Below are positions 34,803 to 50,537 of a stretch of 64,000 nt of DNA, one piece after another (position 1 is the stretch's first letter; the number at the start of each line of letters is the position of its first letter). Location: contig BCJJ01000011.1 in NCBI GenBank assembly GCA_039545355.1, forward strand, positions 622,642 through 686,641, read 5' to 3'. The stretch comes from Trichosporon coremiiforme (lineage: Eukaryota > Basidiomycota > Tremellomycetes > Trichosporonales > Trichosporonaceae). Under the pieces are notes generated by a model, which saw only the letters and a program-made list of their open reading frames with translations, searched no databases and was not told the DNA's origin. Made by a program: the position numbers and the translations under genes.

Positions 34803-35429
34803 GGTGTACGAGCTGAGTAACAAGTGGGATGTGGGTCAACTGGTAAACTGGGACCTGGTTATGTATCTTTTAAAGCAGCAGGCATCGCACGGAAGGCAAC
34901 GTGCAAAGCCCCGAGAGGTTGAGGGGGTTTGGGGGCATTCGTCATAGGTTGTTCCTGCTTTGTTGCGCGGCAAGCGAGTGCGCACGTTGTGACCTCGGTG
35001 ATGCCATGATGGTGGGATCCCAAGGCTGCAGGCGTGATTCAGACCGTCAGCGGTTGCGAGCTTCACGACAGCGATCGATGACCGAGGTCTTTTCGGAACA
35101 AGCGTTCCTGGCGCCACTCACTGCCACACTCGGCCTAGCAAGCCACGCGAACATCACGTGGTGTCTACCTGACGCTCCCATATCAGTATGGCCGTGTCAG
35201 GCTGATGCGACGCGTGCGGTTGAGTGTACCGTGCCTGGCCGTTGGGCCGTTGAATGAGCAGCCTCCCATCGTGCCGACGTTGTTGACTTTGAGTAGCCCA
35301 TCTCCCTCATCTCCGTTCATCCCCCCGATACCCATCCCGATCGCGCTCTGCACACTGCTACGCGACGCGGTGCTTCCTGTTTCATAACTGTGCGACGTGT
35401 GCGCCGGCTGCTAGCCAGGATTCGGCACG
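34803..35429. other. Divergent promoter region (YciI-like gene / SMC3)
   Basis: 627 bases between the two divergent start codons. No further gene seen. Confidence 0.55.
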
Positions 35430-39271
<3,842 letters not shown>

Positions 39272-39423
39272 GCCGAGCCGAGGCCGTAGGCCGAGGCGCG
39301 GCTGCAGGTAAGGCGCCGCAGTGCCGCGGTGTCAATGGGGTGCGTCAGTTGGCAGCAGTCTTGAACCGTCTTGGGCCCTGTAGAAATAATACATGTTGTA
39401 CGACGCTCGATGCAGCTATGGAA

Positions 39424-40512
39424 TCAGAGACAACGGGGCCACAGCCCCTCGCCGACGACATCGGCCATGCCGCCCTGCGTGAGCACGCTCCGGAGCCAGT
39501 CGCGGATATCCTCAACATGCACGGCGGCCAATCTGATGATACCCCCATTCTCATCGAGCACGCTCCAACTCCAAATCAACCCGGGAGGCCGGGGGATCTG
39601 GAACTGGCTCTCGTTGTCTGCAATGGCGTCGAGTAACCTGCGAAGTTTCTCCATGGTGGGGCCGTACACGAGCACGGTGGCGTAAACGTGATACGGCAGT
39701 AACCTATCCTTGAGCGAATTGCCGGGTTGATCTTGCAGAACCATCCTCTCCCGCGCAACCACTTTTCCGTCAATAACCACCTCGTTGATGGACGCGTAAT
39801 AGTCCATGGCCCACCACTCGTCCGCCTCAGTCGGCACGTGCACATAGTCCTTGACGTGGATCTTGTCTTTCAGGACTGGGGCGGGTTCGAAGCGCCCCCG
39901 GCCCGAGTTGACCCAGTCTAGCACCAAACAACTAGCACCGGGGGAGAGCACGAAGCGCTGCGATTGGATGTAGCGCGAGTCTTTGAAGGGGGAGATACTG
40001 TCGGGGAGGAGGAAGACGGTCGATCCGGGCGAGACTTTCACGAGCATCCTTTGTCGGCTAGTTGGGGCTTCGGGCTCGTCGACGCGCAGGTCGGCGGGAT
40101 ACCGCCCGCCGGTATAGTTGTTCAACGGCCTAGCTTCATCGCTCCCCACCCTCCCCACCGTCTCGGGGGAATGGTGGATCGAATGAAGCAGATGAGATTG
40201 TGGCCGCCTGATCCCCGGCTGATGGCGGAACACCTTCGTACTCCCCTGCGTCAACAGGACGAGGGTGCCATCAACATCAACGTCGAGATGAATGTGGTCC
40301 CCCGCCACTAGACCGCCGCCATATGCGATCATATAAGCGAGGCGCACGCCGACGGCATGCGGAGAGAGCAGTTTGAGCGGGTACGATGCCTGGGTTGTCG
40401 TGAATACGCCGTCCTTCAGAGACAATATGCCCGAGCCCGGGTCGAGTTTGGGTTTCTTGAGGGCGGCCGGGACGTCGTGCGCGCCTAGCGTCGCTGGGGA
40501 GTCGATCGCCAT
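39424..40512 (-). CDS. ureD: Urease accessory protein UreD
   Basis: UreD binds apo-urease and, with UreF and UreG, helps insert nickel into the active site; urease lets these yeasts use urea. A single uninterrupted frame of 362 residues, slightly longer than bacterial UreD. Family blocks: YPLKLLSPHAVGVRLAYMIA, the GGGLVAGDHIHLDVDVDG turn typical of UreD, LLTQGSTKVFRHQPG, VFLLPDSISPFKDSRYIQSQ, and LVLDWVNSGRGRFEP near residue 210. A Ser/Gly insert between about 100 and 150 probably reflects a fungal loop. No intron, unlike most neighbours. No other urease gene is in the window. Confidence 0.93.
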   Translation of the reverse strand: MAIDSPATLGAHDVPAALKKPKLDPGSGILSLKDGVFTTTQASYPLKLLSPHAVGVRLAYMIAYGGGLVAGDHIHLDVDVDGTLVLLTQGSTKVFRHQPGIRRPQSHLLHSIHHSPETVGRVGSDEARPLNNYTGGRYPADLRVDEPEAPTSRQRMLVKVSPGSTVFLLPDSISPFKDSRYIQSQRFVLSPGASCLVLDWVNSGRGRFEPAPVLKDKIHVKDYVHVPTEADEWWAMDYYASINEVVIDGKVVARERMVLQDQPGNSLKDRLLPYHVYATVLVYGPTMEKLRRLLDAIADNESQFQIPRPPGLIWSWSVLDENGGIIRLAAVHVEDIRDWLRSVLTQGGMADVVGEGLWPRCL

Positions 40513-41464
40513 GATGTTTGTGTTCTGTCGCCGCTCGTGTTGTTCACTATGCGGTGCTCGGAATGTCCGTAATGTCCGACACGCAGGTGGTAGATGTCCG
40601 AGAGTTCAAAGATGAACGCTCTCGTCTCGTCGAGACGTTCTCCGTTGTGGATCTCCTATCCGTTGTCGATAAGGGTGTCGGCCACTGTACTCGTCACCCG
40701 CCGTCGTTACGTGAGCCGCTCGTACGCTCGTGAGCCGTGAGTGTGTGCGTGTATAAGTGATGACAGCAGAATCAAGACGTGTGTGCTTTCTCCTGCGATC
40801 GGACTTGCACCACCGAACCAGCCTGTAGATGCTGGATATAGCCCACCCCACCCAGCGCGTCGATGTCATTTGTCTCTCGCGGTGGCGTTGTGTCGGATGT
40901 TCTGATAACACATTGGGTCCTTATTCGACCTCCGCTTATCGGGGCTATTCACTCGACTTGGCACGGAATAGTCTCGTGACACAAAAGACATGGGACGCGG
41001 AGATGTGAGACGCAACCCCGCGTTTGGGCGGCATGCTGCGCGTGGGTACGTCGGTGCACTGGCTGAGCTGCGCCGCCTCCGACCGTGGTATGTGCTATGT
41101 ACGCTATGCTGTTGTGGTGGGCTAGCGCACCGAGTCATGCATGTCAGCCGACCTGGAGGGTATGGACGGGACCTAAAGTGAAAGTGGTGATTACCCGTCA
41201 GAGAGAGACGCGGCGCCCGGCGCGGCAACCCACAGCCCCGCCCCCAACTTCAGTCTCAGCCCAGGTACACGTGCCTGCGCAGCTCCCAATATTGCCTGCC
41301 CTGAACGACCGCGCTTCCTACCGGCCCAGGCGTGTCCATGCGACCGACCGACTGACAGAAGGGACAGACGGTACAGAGGGAAGACAGCACCAACTAAGGT
41401 CGACCTTGTTTTTCTAAACCGACCCCCATCTCACGTCGTGTTCATCCACCCCCACGCCCGGAAA
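40513..41464. promoter_or_regulatory. Divergent promoter region (UreD / long-chain-base kinase)
   Basis: 952 bases between divergent start codons. A GATA-rich or nitrogen-response array was not obvious. No gene supported. Confidence 0.5.
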
Positions 41465-43285
41465 ATGAAGCAAGACCTCCCCGTCGTGCTCGAGCACGGC
41501 AAGCGTGGCTTGCTCTCCATCGACGACGGACGGCTCGACCTCCTCCAGCTCTCCCGCGATGGTAACCGTGAGTCACTTCCTCCGACGCGCGGCCTTGTTA
41601 CTGACTGCCTTCAGCGCCGAAACGACTCATGTCGTCGCCACTCCGGCTCGTCCTGCTTGCCAAGCTCGGCACAGCGCCTGCCTCGGCCACGTCCGCTTCA
41701 GGCGCCGCTGTGAGCAGTTCCGGTGCTTCGGCCAGCTCCGCAGGAGGGAAGACTCGGCTCGACCTGCACGCGCTCGTGCAGAAGGGCGCGAAGAGCCACG
41801 CCCTCCACCTGACCAAGATCCACGTTCTCGTCGAGGCGTCGCATGCCGCCGATGCGGAACAGTGGTGCGCCGAGCTCATGGCCGCCGCGTACCCCGTCAC
41901 AGCTCCCTGTCGGCGTGTGCTCCTGCTCGTCAATCCCGTCGGTGGCAAGGGCAAGGCGAGGCAGCTCGTCGCCAAGGAGGTCGTGCCCGTGCTCGAGGCG
42001 GCGGGGTGCAAGGTCGACCTGAGGGAGACGACGCACCGGAACCACGCCGAGGAGATTTGCGCAACCATCCCGCTGGACTACGAGTGAGTCGAGCTACCAT
42101 GGGTACTCCGGTAGCTAACATGACAGTGTCATTGCGACCGCCTCGGGCGACGGTATCGTCTACGAGGTCCTGAACGGCCTCGGCTCGCGCCCCGACGCGC
42201 GGCGCGCGCTGCGTATCCCGATCGCGCCGATCCCGACCGGCTCTGCAAACGCATGCAACATCAACCTGATGGGCATCAAGGACACGTTCAACCTGCCCCT
42301 GGCCGCGCTGAACGCAATCAAGGGCCAGCCGACGACCGTGGACCTGTGCTCGATCCTCCTGCTGCCGGAGGGCAAGCGGCGGCTCTCGTTCCTCTCGCAA
42401 GCGACCGGTCTCATGGTGGACGTGGACATTGGCACGGAGAACCTGCGCTGGATGGGCGACGCGCGCTTCATGTTTGGATTCATGCGCGGGATCGCAGCCA
42501 ACAAGGGCGCCAAGATGAAGATGGTCCTCGACGTTGCGGACAACGACAAGGCGAACATGGACCGGGAAGCGAGGGACGAGGCGCAGCGCGCGCTCGGCAA
42601 GGTGTACGGTGGCGGCACCGACCCCATGGACCTGCTCCGGGGTGTTCAGTCCAAGTCGCCCAAGGCTGAGCCTGCGGTCGCCGGGGGCGCCAACGGTTCC
42701 GCTGTCAACGGCGACGGAGTGAACGGCAGCGCCCAGCCCGCCGGAACAGCCGCAGAGGAGGAAGACGGACCCCTCCCCGAAGCCAAGCCTCTTCAGCCCA
42801 CCGAGTCCTGGCTGACAATCGACGCCTCGCACCACCACCCGCGCGGCCCCAAGTCCTTCACCAACACGTGGGACCAAGGCCAAGCCGTGCTTTACATGTA
42901 CGCGGGTCTCATGCCTTACGTGGCACGGGATCTGAACCAATGGCCCGTGATCCGCCTGGGCAGTGGGGTGATGGACATGGTGATCCAGCGTGTCGTCGCG
43001 CGAACCACGTTGATCAACGGCATCAGCGGGGCCGAGAACGGAAAACCGTTCTACCAGGAATCCCAGCTGTACCTGAAAGTGAGGGGGTACACGTGCAAGA
43101 ACCTGGACAAGAAGCACCAGCCCCAGTTCACGATTGACGGCGAGGCGTTTGACTGGGACGAGTTCCATGTCGAGGTACTGCCCCGGGCCGGGACTGTGGC
43201 GTCGCTCGACGGACGGTTGTACGTCAGCGACTTCTTCAAGGCCCCCCCGCCCAAAGCCGGCACGCCGGGCATGAATGGGTCATGA
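41465..43285 (+). CDS. Sphingoid long-chain-base kinase (LCB4/5, sphingosine kinase)
   Basis: Phosphorylates sphingoid bases such as phytosphingosine with ATP at membranes, controlling ceramide and signalling lipids. Exons 41465-41567, 41615-42083 and 42127-43285 give 576 residues, within the family range. The diacylglycerol-kinase-type catalytic domain begins at about residue 135: VLLLVNPVGGKGKAR (nucleotide loop), then ATASGDGIVYEVLNGL, which contains the catalytic SGDG-type motif and is split by intron 2, and IPTGSANA. Later conserved parts are LRWMGDARFMFGFMRG and the C-terminal HVEVLPRAGTVASLDGRLY block. A low-complexity insert at about 325-370 (GSAVNGDGVNGSAQPAG) is typical of fungal forms. 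The frame ends at TGA 43283-43285, but stays open far beyond it (see next entry). Confidence 0.9.
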
Positions 43286-43648
43286 CACGTGAGGCCTGGA
43301 GAGTCCTATGACTTGGATTGCGAGTTTGACTTTTGGGACTCCGACGACGACACCTTCGACTCCGCAGGAATCGTCGGCTTCTCCTCCGTCGACGGACTCG
43401 GCGGCGGAGTTGGCAGAGTTGGCGGAGCAAAAGGAGTCAAAGGCGTAGACCTAGTACAAGTCAAAGGCGGATTAGGAGGAGCAGACGTAGACGGACGACG
43501 ACGAGGAGCAACGAAGGGCTCGATACCCCCAGGCCTCATTCCGAAACCGTATACCTGGCGCCGCGAGAACATTGTGGCGGACTACGCGCGCCCCCTCGCC
43601 ATCATGCTCACGAGCGCTTTTGCTACTTTCATCATGCTGTATTTTTAG
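43286..43648 (+). other. In-frame 120-codon extension after the kinase TGA, ending in a membrane anchor
   Basis: The kinase frame continues without a stop from CAC at 43286 to TAG at 43646-43648. There is no ATG near its start, so it can be translated only by reading through the TGA or from another transcript. It opens acidic (CEFDFWDSDDDTFDS), passes a Gly/Val-rich stretch and a basic patch (GRRRGATKG), and ends with WRRENIVADYARP followed by a 16-18 residue hydrophobic helix at the very C-terminus, the layout of a tail anchor. The stop context is TGA followed by C, the leakiest type in eukaryotes. I found no donor/acceptor pair that removes the stop. An 88-codon ATG-started frame on the other strand (43572-43306) overlaps it and is the main alternative. 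Confidence 0.4.
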
Positions 43649-43941
43649 TCGATCAGGCTGTTTATGTGCGTCTAGGCCGCCGCTAGGCGGGCCGTCGGTT
43701 GTCGTCCGCGTAAGCGGGCAGGCTGCCGGGGGCCGAGGGTCTGACGCTTTTGTTTATCTCTTGACAATGAATGGAATCTTGCCTCTATGTTGCCTAGGAA
43801 AGAATGAAGGGGTATTCATGCAAGAGGGTAGTCCAAGTTGTCAAAATTAGAAATACAGTTGGGAAGCGTCGAGCTCTTTTGAATGCGTTGGAGTTGTTTC
43901 AAGGTGCAAAAGGAGTGTATCCGCAGAGAACCATGCGACCA

Positions 43942-45883
43942 CTACGCGCACACCTTGTGGGACACCTCGCCCTTGAGCGTCTTGACGAGCGTGATGCCCG
44001 TGCTCAGCAACAGGACGATGGTCCCAAATGTCGCGCACAGCACGGCGGGGAGTTTCTGGCGCGACGTCCAGGAGCCCTTCGTGAGGGTATAGTAAGCGAT
44101 GGCGGGGAACTGCGAAGTCAGCTTGGCTTGAGGCGTTCGTAAGCTCACGATAAACGCGAGTGCCGTGGCGCTCAGTCCTCCGGCAATCTCAAGAACAACA
44201 CCGAGGTCGCACGTCATCAAGCTGATCAGCATGGCGCCAAACACAATCCCCGACGTGACGGCGACGTGGCGGGTCTGAGAAAAGGGACGGCCCTTGTAGA
44301 ACGTGTCCTCGATGACTTCGCGGCAGACATAGTTCTCGAGCGGGATCGTCGTCGACATGTTGGCGCCGAAGCAGAAGCGGGCAATGTTGATGACCCAGTC
44401 GTCGGCGGCGAAATTGTTCAGAATGTTGCCCTCCGTCTTGTCTGTGAACACGAGGTAGCCCGTGATGGACAGCAGGAGGCAGCAGATCAGCGACATGGAG
44501 GTTGAGGCATGGGTCACTTGGTTGAAGCGGTCGAGCGTCGGCACGTCGATTGATTGGTAGATGAACATTGTGTTGTGGTGGCAGACGAACTGACGTTAGC
44601 TGGAGCGAAGCAATTTAGCTGAGAGAACTGTCTAGCAAACTCACAGCAAAAGAGATGACGCCGATCGCCTCAAAGATACCCGGCCGGACGACGGAGAAGG
44701 CGTGTGTCGGGTCTCCGCGCAGACTGCGGTCGACACCGACACTCCGGAACACGACGGAGAACACAATGACGCCCATGGAGATGAGCGCAAAGGAGCTGCT
44801 CTTGGACAGCTTGACAATGTCCCTGTGCAGAGACAGCGGGAACGCGACCGCTACGGTGCACAGCACAATGATGAAGTTGCGGTTCACGAGCCAGGAGAAC
44901 CAGGTGCTGTCGGCGAGAAAGGGGAACACGAAACGCAGCACGGCCGGAATCGTGTCACCGATGATCACGTTGAAGGCGCACATGCCGCCGAACGCGAAGG
45001 CGAACTGGAAGAACGAGACGGCGTTTGCTCCCCACCGCCCGAAGCAATGGTACATCACCTGCGGGTTAGCTTGTCAGCGAGGATCGTGGCTCACGTCAAT
45101 ATACGAGTCCCGCCCGCTCAGCTTTGCGTTCACGACGACCAGGCGAATCGTCCAGTCCGTAACCGCCGCTAGCACTATCAGCAGCGTGATGCCCGTCACG
45201 AAGCCAGCCTGCTTGATCGCGTAAGGCAGACCAATGATGCCTGCTCCGAGGATCGAGTTGGCCATCTGACTGTTAGCTGCCAATACCACATCAAGCTTAC
45301 ATTGGCTATTCCGTCCATGAGTGTTCCGCGGGCTGACGCCGGACCGTCCGCGAACACGGCGTCCTCCTCTTCCCTCATTATCCGGTCCTCGGCCGAGAGC
45401 AGGGGAATGTCCGGGCCATGGTGGTCCTCGTCGTCTAGCCGGTCGTGCTCGTCTGGAGCTTTGAACACTGCCGTTAGTCGAACGCAACGTGGACGGCGGG
45501 CACCGTTGCCGTTCTGCTGTGCAGGTTGCTGTGCCTGAATCTCGCTGCGGCGGCTGGACACTCCCTCCATCCCGGGTTTCAAACTTACGGATGTGGTCGT
45601 GTCCGTTTACGCCCGGTGTCGAGGCCGACGAGCCAGCGCCAGACTCGAGGTCGACGTCCGCCGACTGCGTTGAGTGTGTCCGCGACAGGGCAATGGCACG
45701 GAGGTGCGGGCTCTCGCGGCGTGATCCGGCCCGGCTGGAGCGGCCCGAACCAGGTCTGGAGGGCTTCTTTGGGTAGGCTGCAGCGGGACGGACGCCGGGG
45801 CTGATGGTGCTGAGGTGAGGGGGCAGGGGGTCGGAGTTTAGGAAGGGTGCACTCCTTGTCGGAGGAGTTGTGTCTGAGGCCAT
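43942..45883 (-). CDS. Vacuolar-type amino-acid transporter (AVT/SLC38-like, AAAP family)
   Basis: Eleven-helix proton/amino-acid carrier, most like fungal AVT proteins of the vacuole or endoplasmic reticulum. Exons 45883-45589, 45467-45301, 45265-45095, 45058-44645, 44589-44149 and 44109-43942 give 551 residues. A long cytosolic N-terminus (about 1-154) is rich in Ser/Arg/Pro, with likely phosphosites and an acidic patch (EHDRLDDEDHH). The carrier starts with MANSILGAGIIGLPYAIKQA, the hallmark of the SLC38/AVT branch. Further blocks are GANAVSFFQFAFAFGGMCAF, SKSSSFALISMGVIVFSV, CHHNTMFIYQSI and GYLVFTDKTEGNILNNF. The C-terminus is short and basic. Intron phases all agree. Exporter AVT6- or AVT2-type is more likely than an importer by memory of similarity, but substrate is unknown. 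Confidence 0.88.
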
Positions 45884-46464
45884 GGAGGGAAGGAGTGGCG
45901 GGGGTCGAATGTGGAAAGATGAGGTAGAGTCACGAGCCAAGATCTGGTGTGCAGCGATAATCTCCAGTATCATGCTGGCATGGGTCCTGGATCCTGGATG
46001 CGCAGGCAGAGCACACAGAGGGTAGGGGTGGACCCAAACGCGGGGCCTCCGCCAGGGACAGTCCGCAAGGAAAGGGCAGGGATGCGTGGCGTCCACCCAG
46101 TCACCACCGTACAGTGCTACAGTGCATAGCGTGCCGCGTGAAGCGTCCGAGCGCGCGGGTTCCATACAATTGACTGATCTCGATCCCGCCCGCGCGTCAA
46201 GCCAACTTTCATTGTCCGTCCTCTCTGTCCATCCTTACAACTACTCTCTGTCACTCTCTTACAACTCGTCATCCACTCCCATCCACACATCAACCTCGTC
46301 CTTCTTTTCACGACACACAGCGCACTCCGGCCTTCTTTTTTCGCCTTTTCACTCCTGTATATTACCCCCCTTTTACCCCGTCGATCATCCCGTCTCGATC
46401 GCCTATCCTCGATACCAACCCCACGACACTCTCTCTTAACATCACCACCTAACTCTTGCCTGTC
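45884..46464. promoter_or_regulatory. Divergent promoter region (AVT-like / Afi1-like)
   Basis: 581 bases between divergent start codons. The last 260 bases before the Afi1-like start are strongly CT-rich, a typical fungal leader. No gene seen. Confidence 0.55.
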
Positions 46465-48861
46465 ATGTCTCAACCGCCTACGATAGAAACGACGAGCGTT
46501 AAGAATGACGGTCGCTTTGAAGCCGAGCTCAGCCGCCTCGATGCCCCCGAACCGCTCAAGGAAGACAACGTCCACTTCTGTCTACTTGCAGAGTTCGACA
46601 TTGACGCGGGAGCAACGCTGTCCCACCAGTACCCTTACCCGACCGGGACGGATGAGCAGTGAGTCGAAATGAGCTAAGCATTGTTTGTTACACACGACGC
46701 TAACGTGTACAGTGTGTTGGCTGAGCTCATGCTTCCCGACGGTGCGCATATGCGAGGGGAGGACTGGACCGTGTTCTACCTGGGCCAGTCGCCGCAGAGC
46801 TCTGTCGCCCCGATGCTGACGCACGAGTCGGACACGGTGGACAAGGCGCGGCTGGCGAACAAGCGAGCGAGCATGTTCCCGTCTAACGAGCGGCCGCGGA
46901 GAGGGGCACCAGGCGGCGGGCTGCTCTACGTCCTGAACTGTGTGCGCATGAAGGAAGATAAGACGGTGCGCCGCGGCGCGATGGTGAAGGCGCTCGCCAT
47001 TGCGACACCACACCCGTACATCGGCATCTTCAAGCCGCTCCTCCTTCTCGCCCTTGAGGAGTACTTCAAAAACCCTAGCTTTGACATTCTGGCGCGGCTA
47101 TACGACTCGGCGAATAACATCTCCCTGGTCGGCATGCCCAAGCTCACTCGCTCCGAGCTGATCCTCCTCCGTCAGACGGATCGCAAGGATTTGCTCGAGA
47201 CGCGCTTCCTCGAGGCGAAGGAGGCGGCGAGCACGCTCTCTGCGATCGACGACGCCTCGATCCATGAAGGCTCGACGGGCGACCACGAGCGCAAGGGGAG
47301 CGTCAGCAGCTCCGTCCGGCCACCGATCGGCCGCAAGGGCTCGTCTGCGTCGAGCTCGTACCCCGGCGGCGGCAGTGATCTCATTCCGGCGGACAAGCGC
47401 CGTGGTCTGCCGCGGGACACGCACTTTTTCGAGACCGAGGCGCGTTTCAGGCAGATCACGGTGCCGATCCGTGTCCCGATGACTGTCTTCGACGAGGACG
47501 TCGGCGACTACACAATCATCGAGCTCGTGCAGACGTTTGGGCAGAATGTGACGACGTTCCCCGGCCCGTACCACCCGTGGCTGCACACGAACGGCGCGCA
47601 CACGCACCCGATCATGCTCATCTTCAACGCGATTCTGTGCCACAAGCGCGTCATGTTCCTCGGCCACGGCCTTCCCGCAAACCACGTCGCGCGCATGGTC
47701 CTCGCCGCCTGCGCCATGGTGACGGGCAGCGGGCAAATCCTGCGTGGCGTCACCGAAACGGCATTCCCCTACACAAACCTCGCGAGTCTGGAGGTTCTGG
47801 AGCAGTTTGACGGCTTCGTCGCGGGCACGTGCAACCCGCGATTTGAGGAGCTCCCGCAGACGTGGGACGTGCTCTGCAACCTGGAGACGGGCAAGGTGAC
47901 GGTGTCGAAGGAGCTGCGCGGCCTGGGCGGCGACGACAGCATCCCATCCACGCTCTCGCGTGGCGAGACACAAGACATTATGAACAGCAAGCAATTGCAA
48001 GCCCTGACAAAGGACTGCATCGACAATCAGTTCATGGAGGAGATCATGTCGGCGACGACGCAGCACTACGGCGAGGGCCACATCCGCACGCGCTTCACAG
48101 ACTACATCTCGCGCTTCGTCCGTCTCGCCGCGTACCAGGAGTACGTCATTTTCGGCAGCACCAACGTCGGGTGGATCTACCAGCCGTTCCGGGAGGGCCA
48201 GCTCGGCAGCGGTATCGTGTTCATCGACGACGCGCTGCGCCAGCGCGAGCTCAAGGAGAACCACTACCGCATCGACGCCTGGCGGCGGACAAAATCGTAC
48301 CGCCTGGCGCAGAAGGATTGGGTGCGGGAGGAACAGACGGCGGCGATCCGCGGCTTCGACGCGCTGCACAACGTGAAGCGCCTCCGTATGACGCGCACGA
48401 TGACGTCGCAGGAGGCAGGGCTCATCTTCTCCACCTTTGTGCGTGGTATCAGGACGTACGACCAGGTCGTCGAGCTCCTGACCTACCTGCCAATGCACTT
48501 TGGCGGACTGATCCCGATCGCGAACGGCCTGTTCCACCCTATTTCCAAGATTCGCGCCGACGCGCTCGAACTCCTCTGCATCATCCAGCAGTACCCCGTC
48601 GGCGTCCAGGCGCTGCAGGGACTGAACTACTTCCACCGCAAGACGTTTATCGAGCTCCTGGAACGGAGGGAGGCGCAGCGTGCCCTCAACCGCAGACTTA
48701 CGGAGGAGCGCAAGGTGCAGGAGGAGGCGAGGGATAATGTCGCCGTCACGTCGCCCACTGCCACCCGGCTCGAGATTCGCACAGAGGACAACGGGACGGT
48801 GCGCAGGGGCGAATTGCAGGCTGCGCTTAACAAGGCGGCGGCGGCCGCGCAGGCGGCATAA
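46465..48861 (+). CDS. AFI1: Afi1-type DENN/SPA-domain polarity protein
   Basis: Afi1 binds the GTPase Arf3 (ARF6-like) and supports cell polarity at the plasma membrane; the fold belongs to the DENN group. Exons 46465-46658 and 46713-48861 give 780 residues. The Arf-docking start is seen in VHFCLLAEFDIDAGATLSHQ, then VLAELMLPDGAHMRGEDWT. The core follows: LLYVLNCVRMKEDKTVRRGA, ALAIATPHPYIGIFKPLLLL and, after a Ser-rich linker (about 255-300), a SPA region with HPIMLIFNAILCHKRVMFLG and AFPYTNLASLEVLEQFDGF. A Lys/Arg-rich end contains a coil (LLERREAQRALNRRLTEERK). Length and order fit fungal Afi1/SPA proteins. The assignment is from remembered motifs, not a search. Confidence 0.85.
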
Positions 48862-49460
48862 GGCGCGAGAGGAGCGCAGCAGATAGAGTGTGAGCGTACC
48901 CTTACACACAAACAACTCAGTACGAACGAACACACATGGCTCTCTTCCACACGATACAGATACAAGGGTCGAATATATAGATTGTAGTTCTTGGCTTTAT
49001 AATGGGCTCCCTACGGTTTTTGGTTTCTTATGAATTGTTAACGCCTAGCTTATTGTTTCTCTGCACGATGTGCTATTGAGCGTCCGTAGCAGAGCGGCGA
49101 GGCTGTGAGACTGACGGTGGACAGATGGCGACGTAGGGAGGCTTCCTGCCACACAAGGCCGTACCTGACGCGTCCTCATTCAAACAATTGGACGGGCAGA
49201 AAAACTCGCTCAGAACCAGGAATACCATGTAACATGCAGCAAAGCGGTAACTCGTAGCAAGCAAATTCATAGGACGACTATATTTGGAATACACAACAAA
49301 TTCGTCAGTGACCTGTGAGTTAGAAAACGCACATAGCGACCGAGGCGTGGGTAGCAACTCGGCGCCGTCCTGAGCGGCCCAGCAGCGCCGGAACCGCCAG
49401 ATTGGGTTGGTGTATATCCAAAATACATGCGTTGCCGGTCCTAAGAGATGGGTGAGGTGC
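48862..49460. other. Intergenic region between convergent gene ends
   Basis: Holds the 3' ends of the Afi1-like gene (+) and uS15 (-). An AT-richer stretch at 48960-49060 would suit polyadenylation signals. No gene supported. Confidence 0.55.
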
Positions 49461-50004
49461 TTAGGCGACGAGGGTCGAGGCAGTGGCGGCCTCGTACTTG
49501 AAGGTAGGAGGGAGCTGCTGCTTCTTGATGTAGTAGCGGGCAAGACGGTGGATACGCGACTCGATGAGAATCATGCGGAACTTGGCGTCCTTGTCACCGC
49601 GGTTGCGCTCGAGGTGCTTGCGGACCGAGACGGCCTTCTTGACGAGGTGGTAGAGGTCCTCGGGGATGGTGGGGGCAAGGCCTGGATCGTCAGCTGAAAA
49701 TTCCGCCGACAGAAGCTGCAGAAGAAGGCTCAAAAATTGCGCCAGCTCTACTTTCAAGCCAATACTAACCGTTGGTCTTAAGGATACGGAGGACCTTGTT
49801 GCCGGTGACGGTCTTGACCTGGGGGATACCCTGGGAGTCACGGAGGACAACACCGATCTGCGAGGGGGAGAGACCGCGACGGGCGAGCTTGAAGATCTGG
49901 TCAGCGACCTCCTCGGGGGTGGTCTTAAGCCAGGCGGGGGGAGCGCGCGAGTAGGGGAGCGCGGAGGCGGAGATGCCCTTGCCCTTAGAGTACATGCGGC
50001 CCAT
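49461..50004 (-). CDS. RPS13: Cytosolic ribosomal protein uS15 (RPS13)
   Basis: Small-subunit protein bound to 18S rRNA helix junctions. Exons 50004-49770 and 49681-49461, with an 88-base intron (GTTAGT donor, CTGAC branch), give 151 residues, the eukaryotic norm. It aligns along its length with yeast Rps13 from memory: [12 protein letters not shown] at the start, then [91 protein letters not shown] and the ending STLVA. Codon use is strongly biased, as expected for a highly expressed gene. Confidence 0.98.
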
Positions 50005-50537
50005 TGTTGCGGTTTTTTGGGGGTTTTTGGTGGGAGAAGAGTTGAAGGATGAAGAAAGAGAGCAACGACCAAGTCTTAGTTGTAAGCGCTGCCAGTGCGT
50101 GCACGCCTGGGAGGGGGGTTTGACCACGCGAGTGAGTCACGTGCGCTTTGGCCAGCTCTGATCAGCTATCGCCGAAAAGTTCCGGATGTGGCAGAGTGGC
50201 TGGAGGGGTACGTTCAGGATGTAGGTGGGACGAAACAAGGCACGTCTCGGACCCCGTGTGTCTCACGTCTCGTACCTCGAAGTGAACCTCCAAAGACACG
50301 CTGTCCACGACAATTTCGGACGTTATCCACTACCCGCTTTCAAACCCTCGACAGCGAAATGAACGATTTACTCTGCACATGGCGGCAAGGAAGGAACACT
50401 GTGTAATTGTCCACTCCGAGTTGTACTGCAGAGCTAAGACGAAGCTATCTTACGCCGGTACGTATCGGAGCCTTGCGAGCGATGATATCTGTGCACAGTG
50501 ACCCCCAGCTGTTCTCGCGCTCCCCAGTCACAGCTTT
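50005..50537. other. Promoter side of uS15
   Basis: Upstream sequence of the ribosomal protein gene. It includes an A/T-rich stretch just before the start (AAAAACCCCC-like on the reverse strand). No other gene supported. Confidence 0.5.

Noticed and set aside
43306..43572. 88-codon Pro/Ser-rich minus-strand frame with an ATG
   Set aside because: Not fully excluded, but the plus frame has better codon use at both ends and a terminal membrane helix; kept as the alternative to the readthrough extension.
47098..48933. 611-codon minus-strand open frame opposite the Afi1-like gene
   Set aside because: A shadow of the strongly biased GC-rich codons on the plus strand; no motif, composition rich in Arg/Val/Leu typical of antisense frames.
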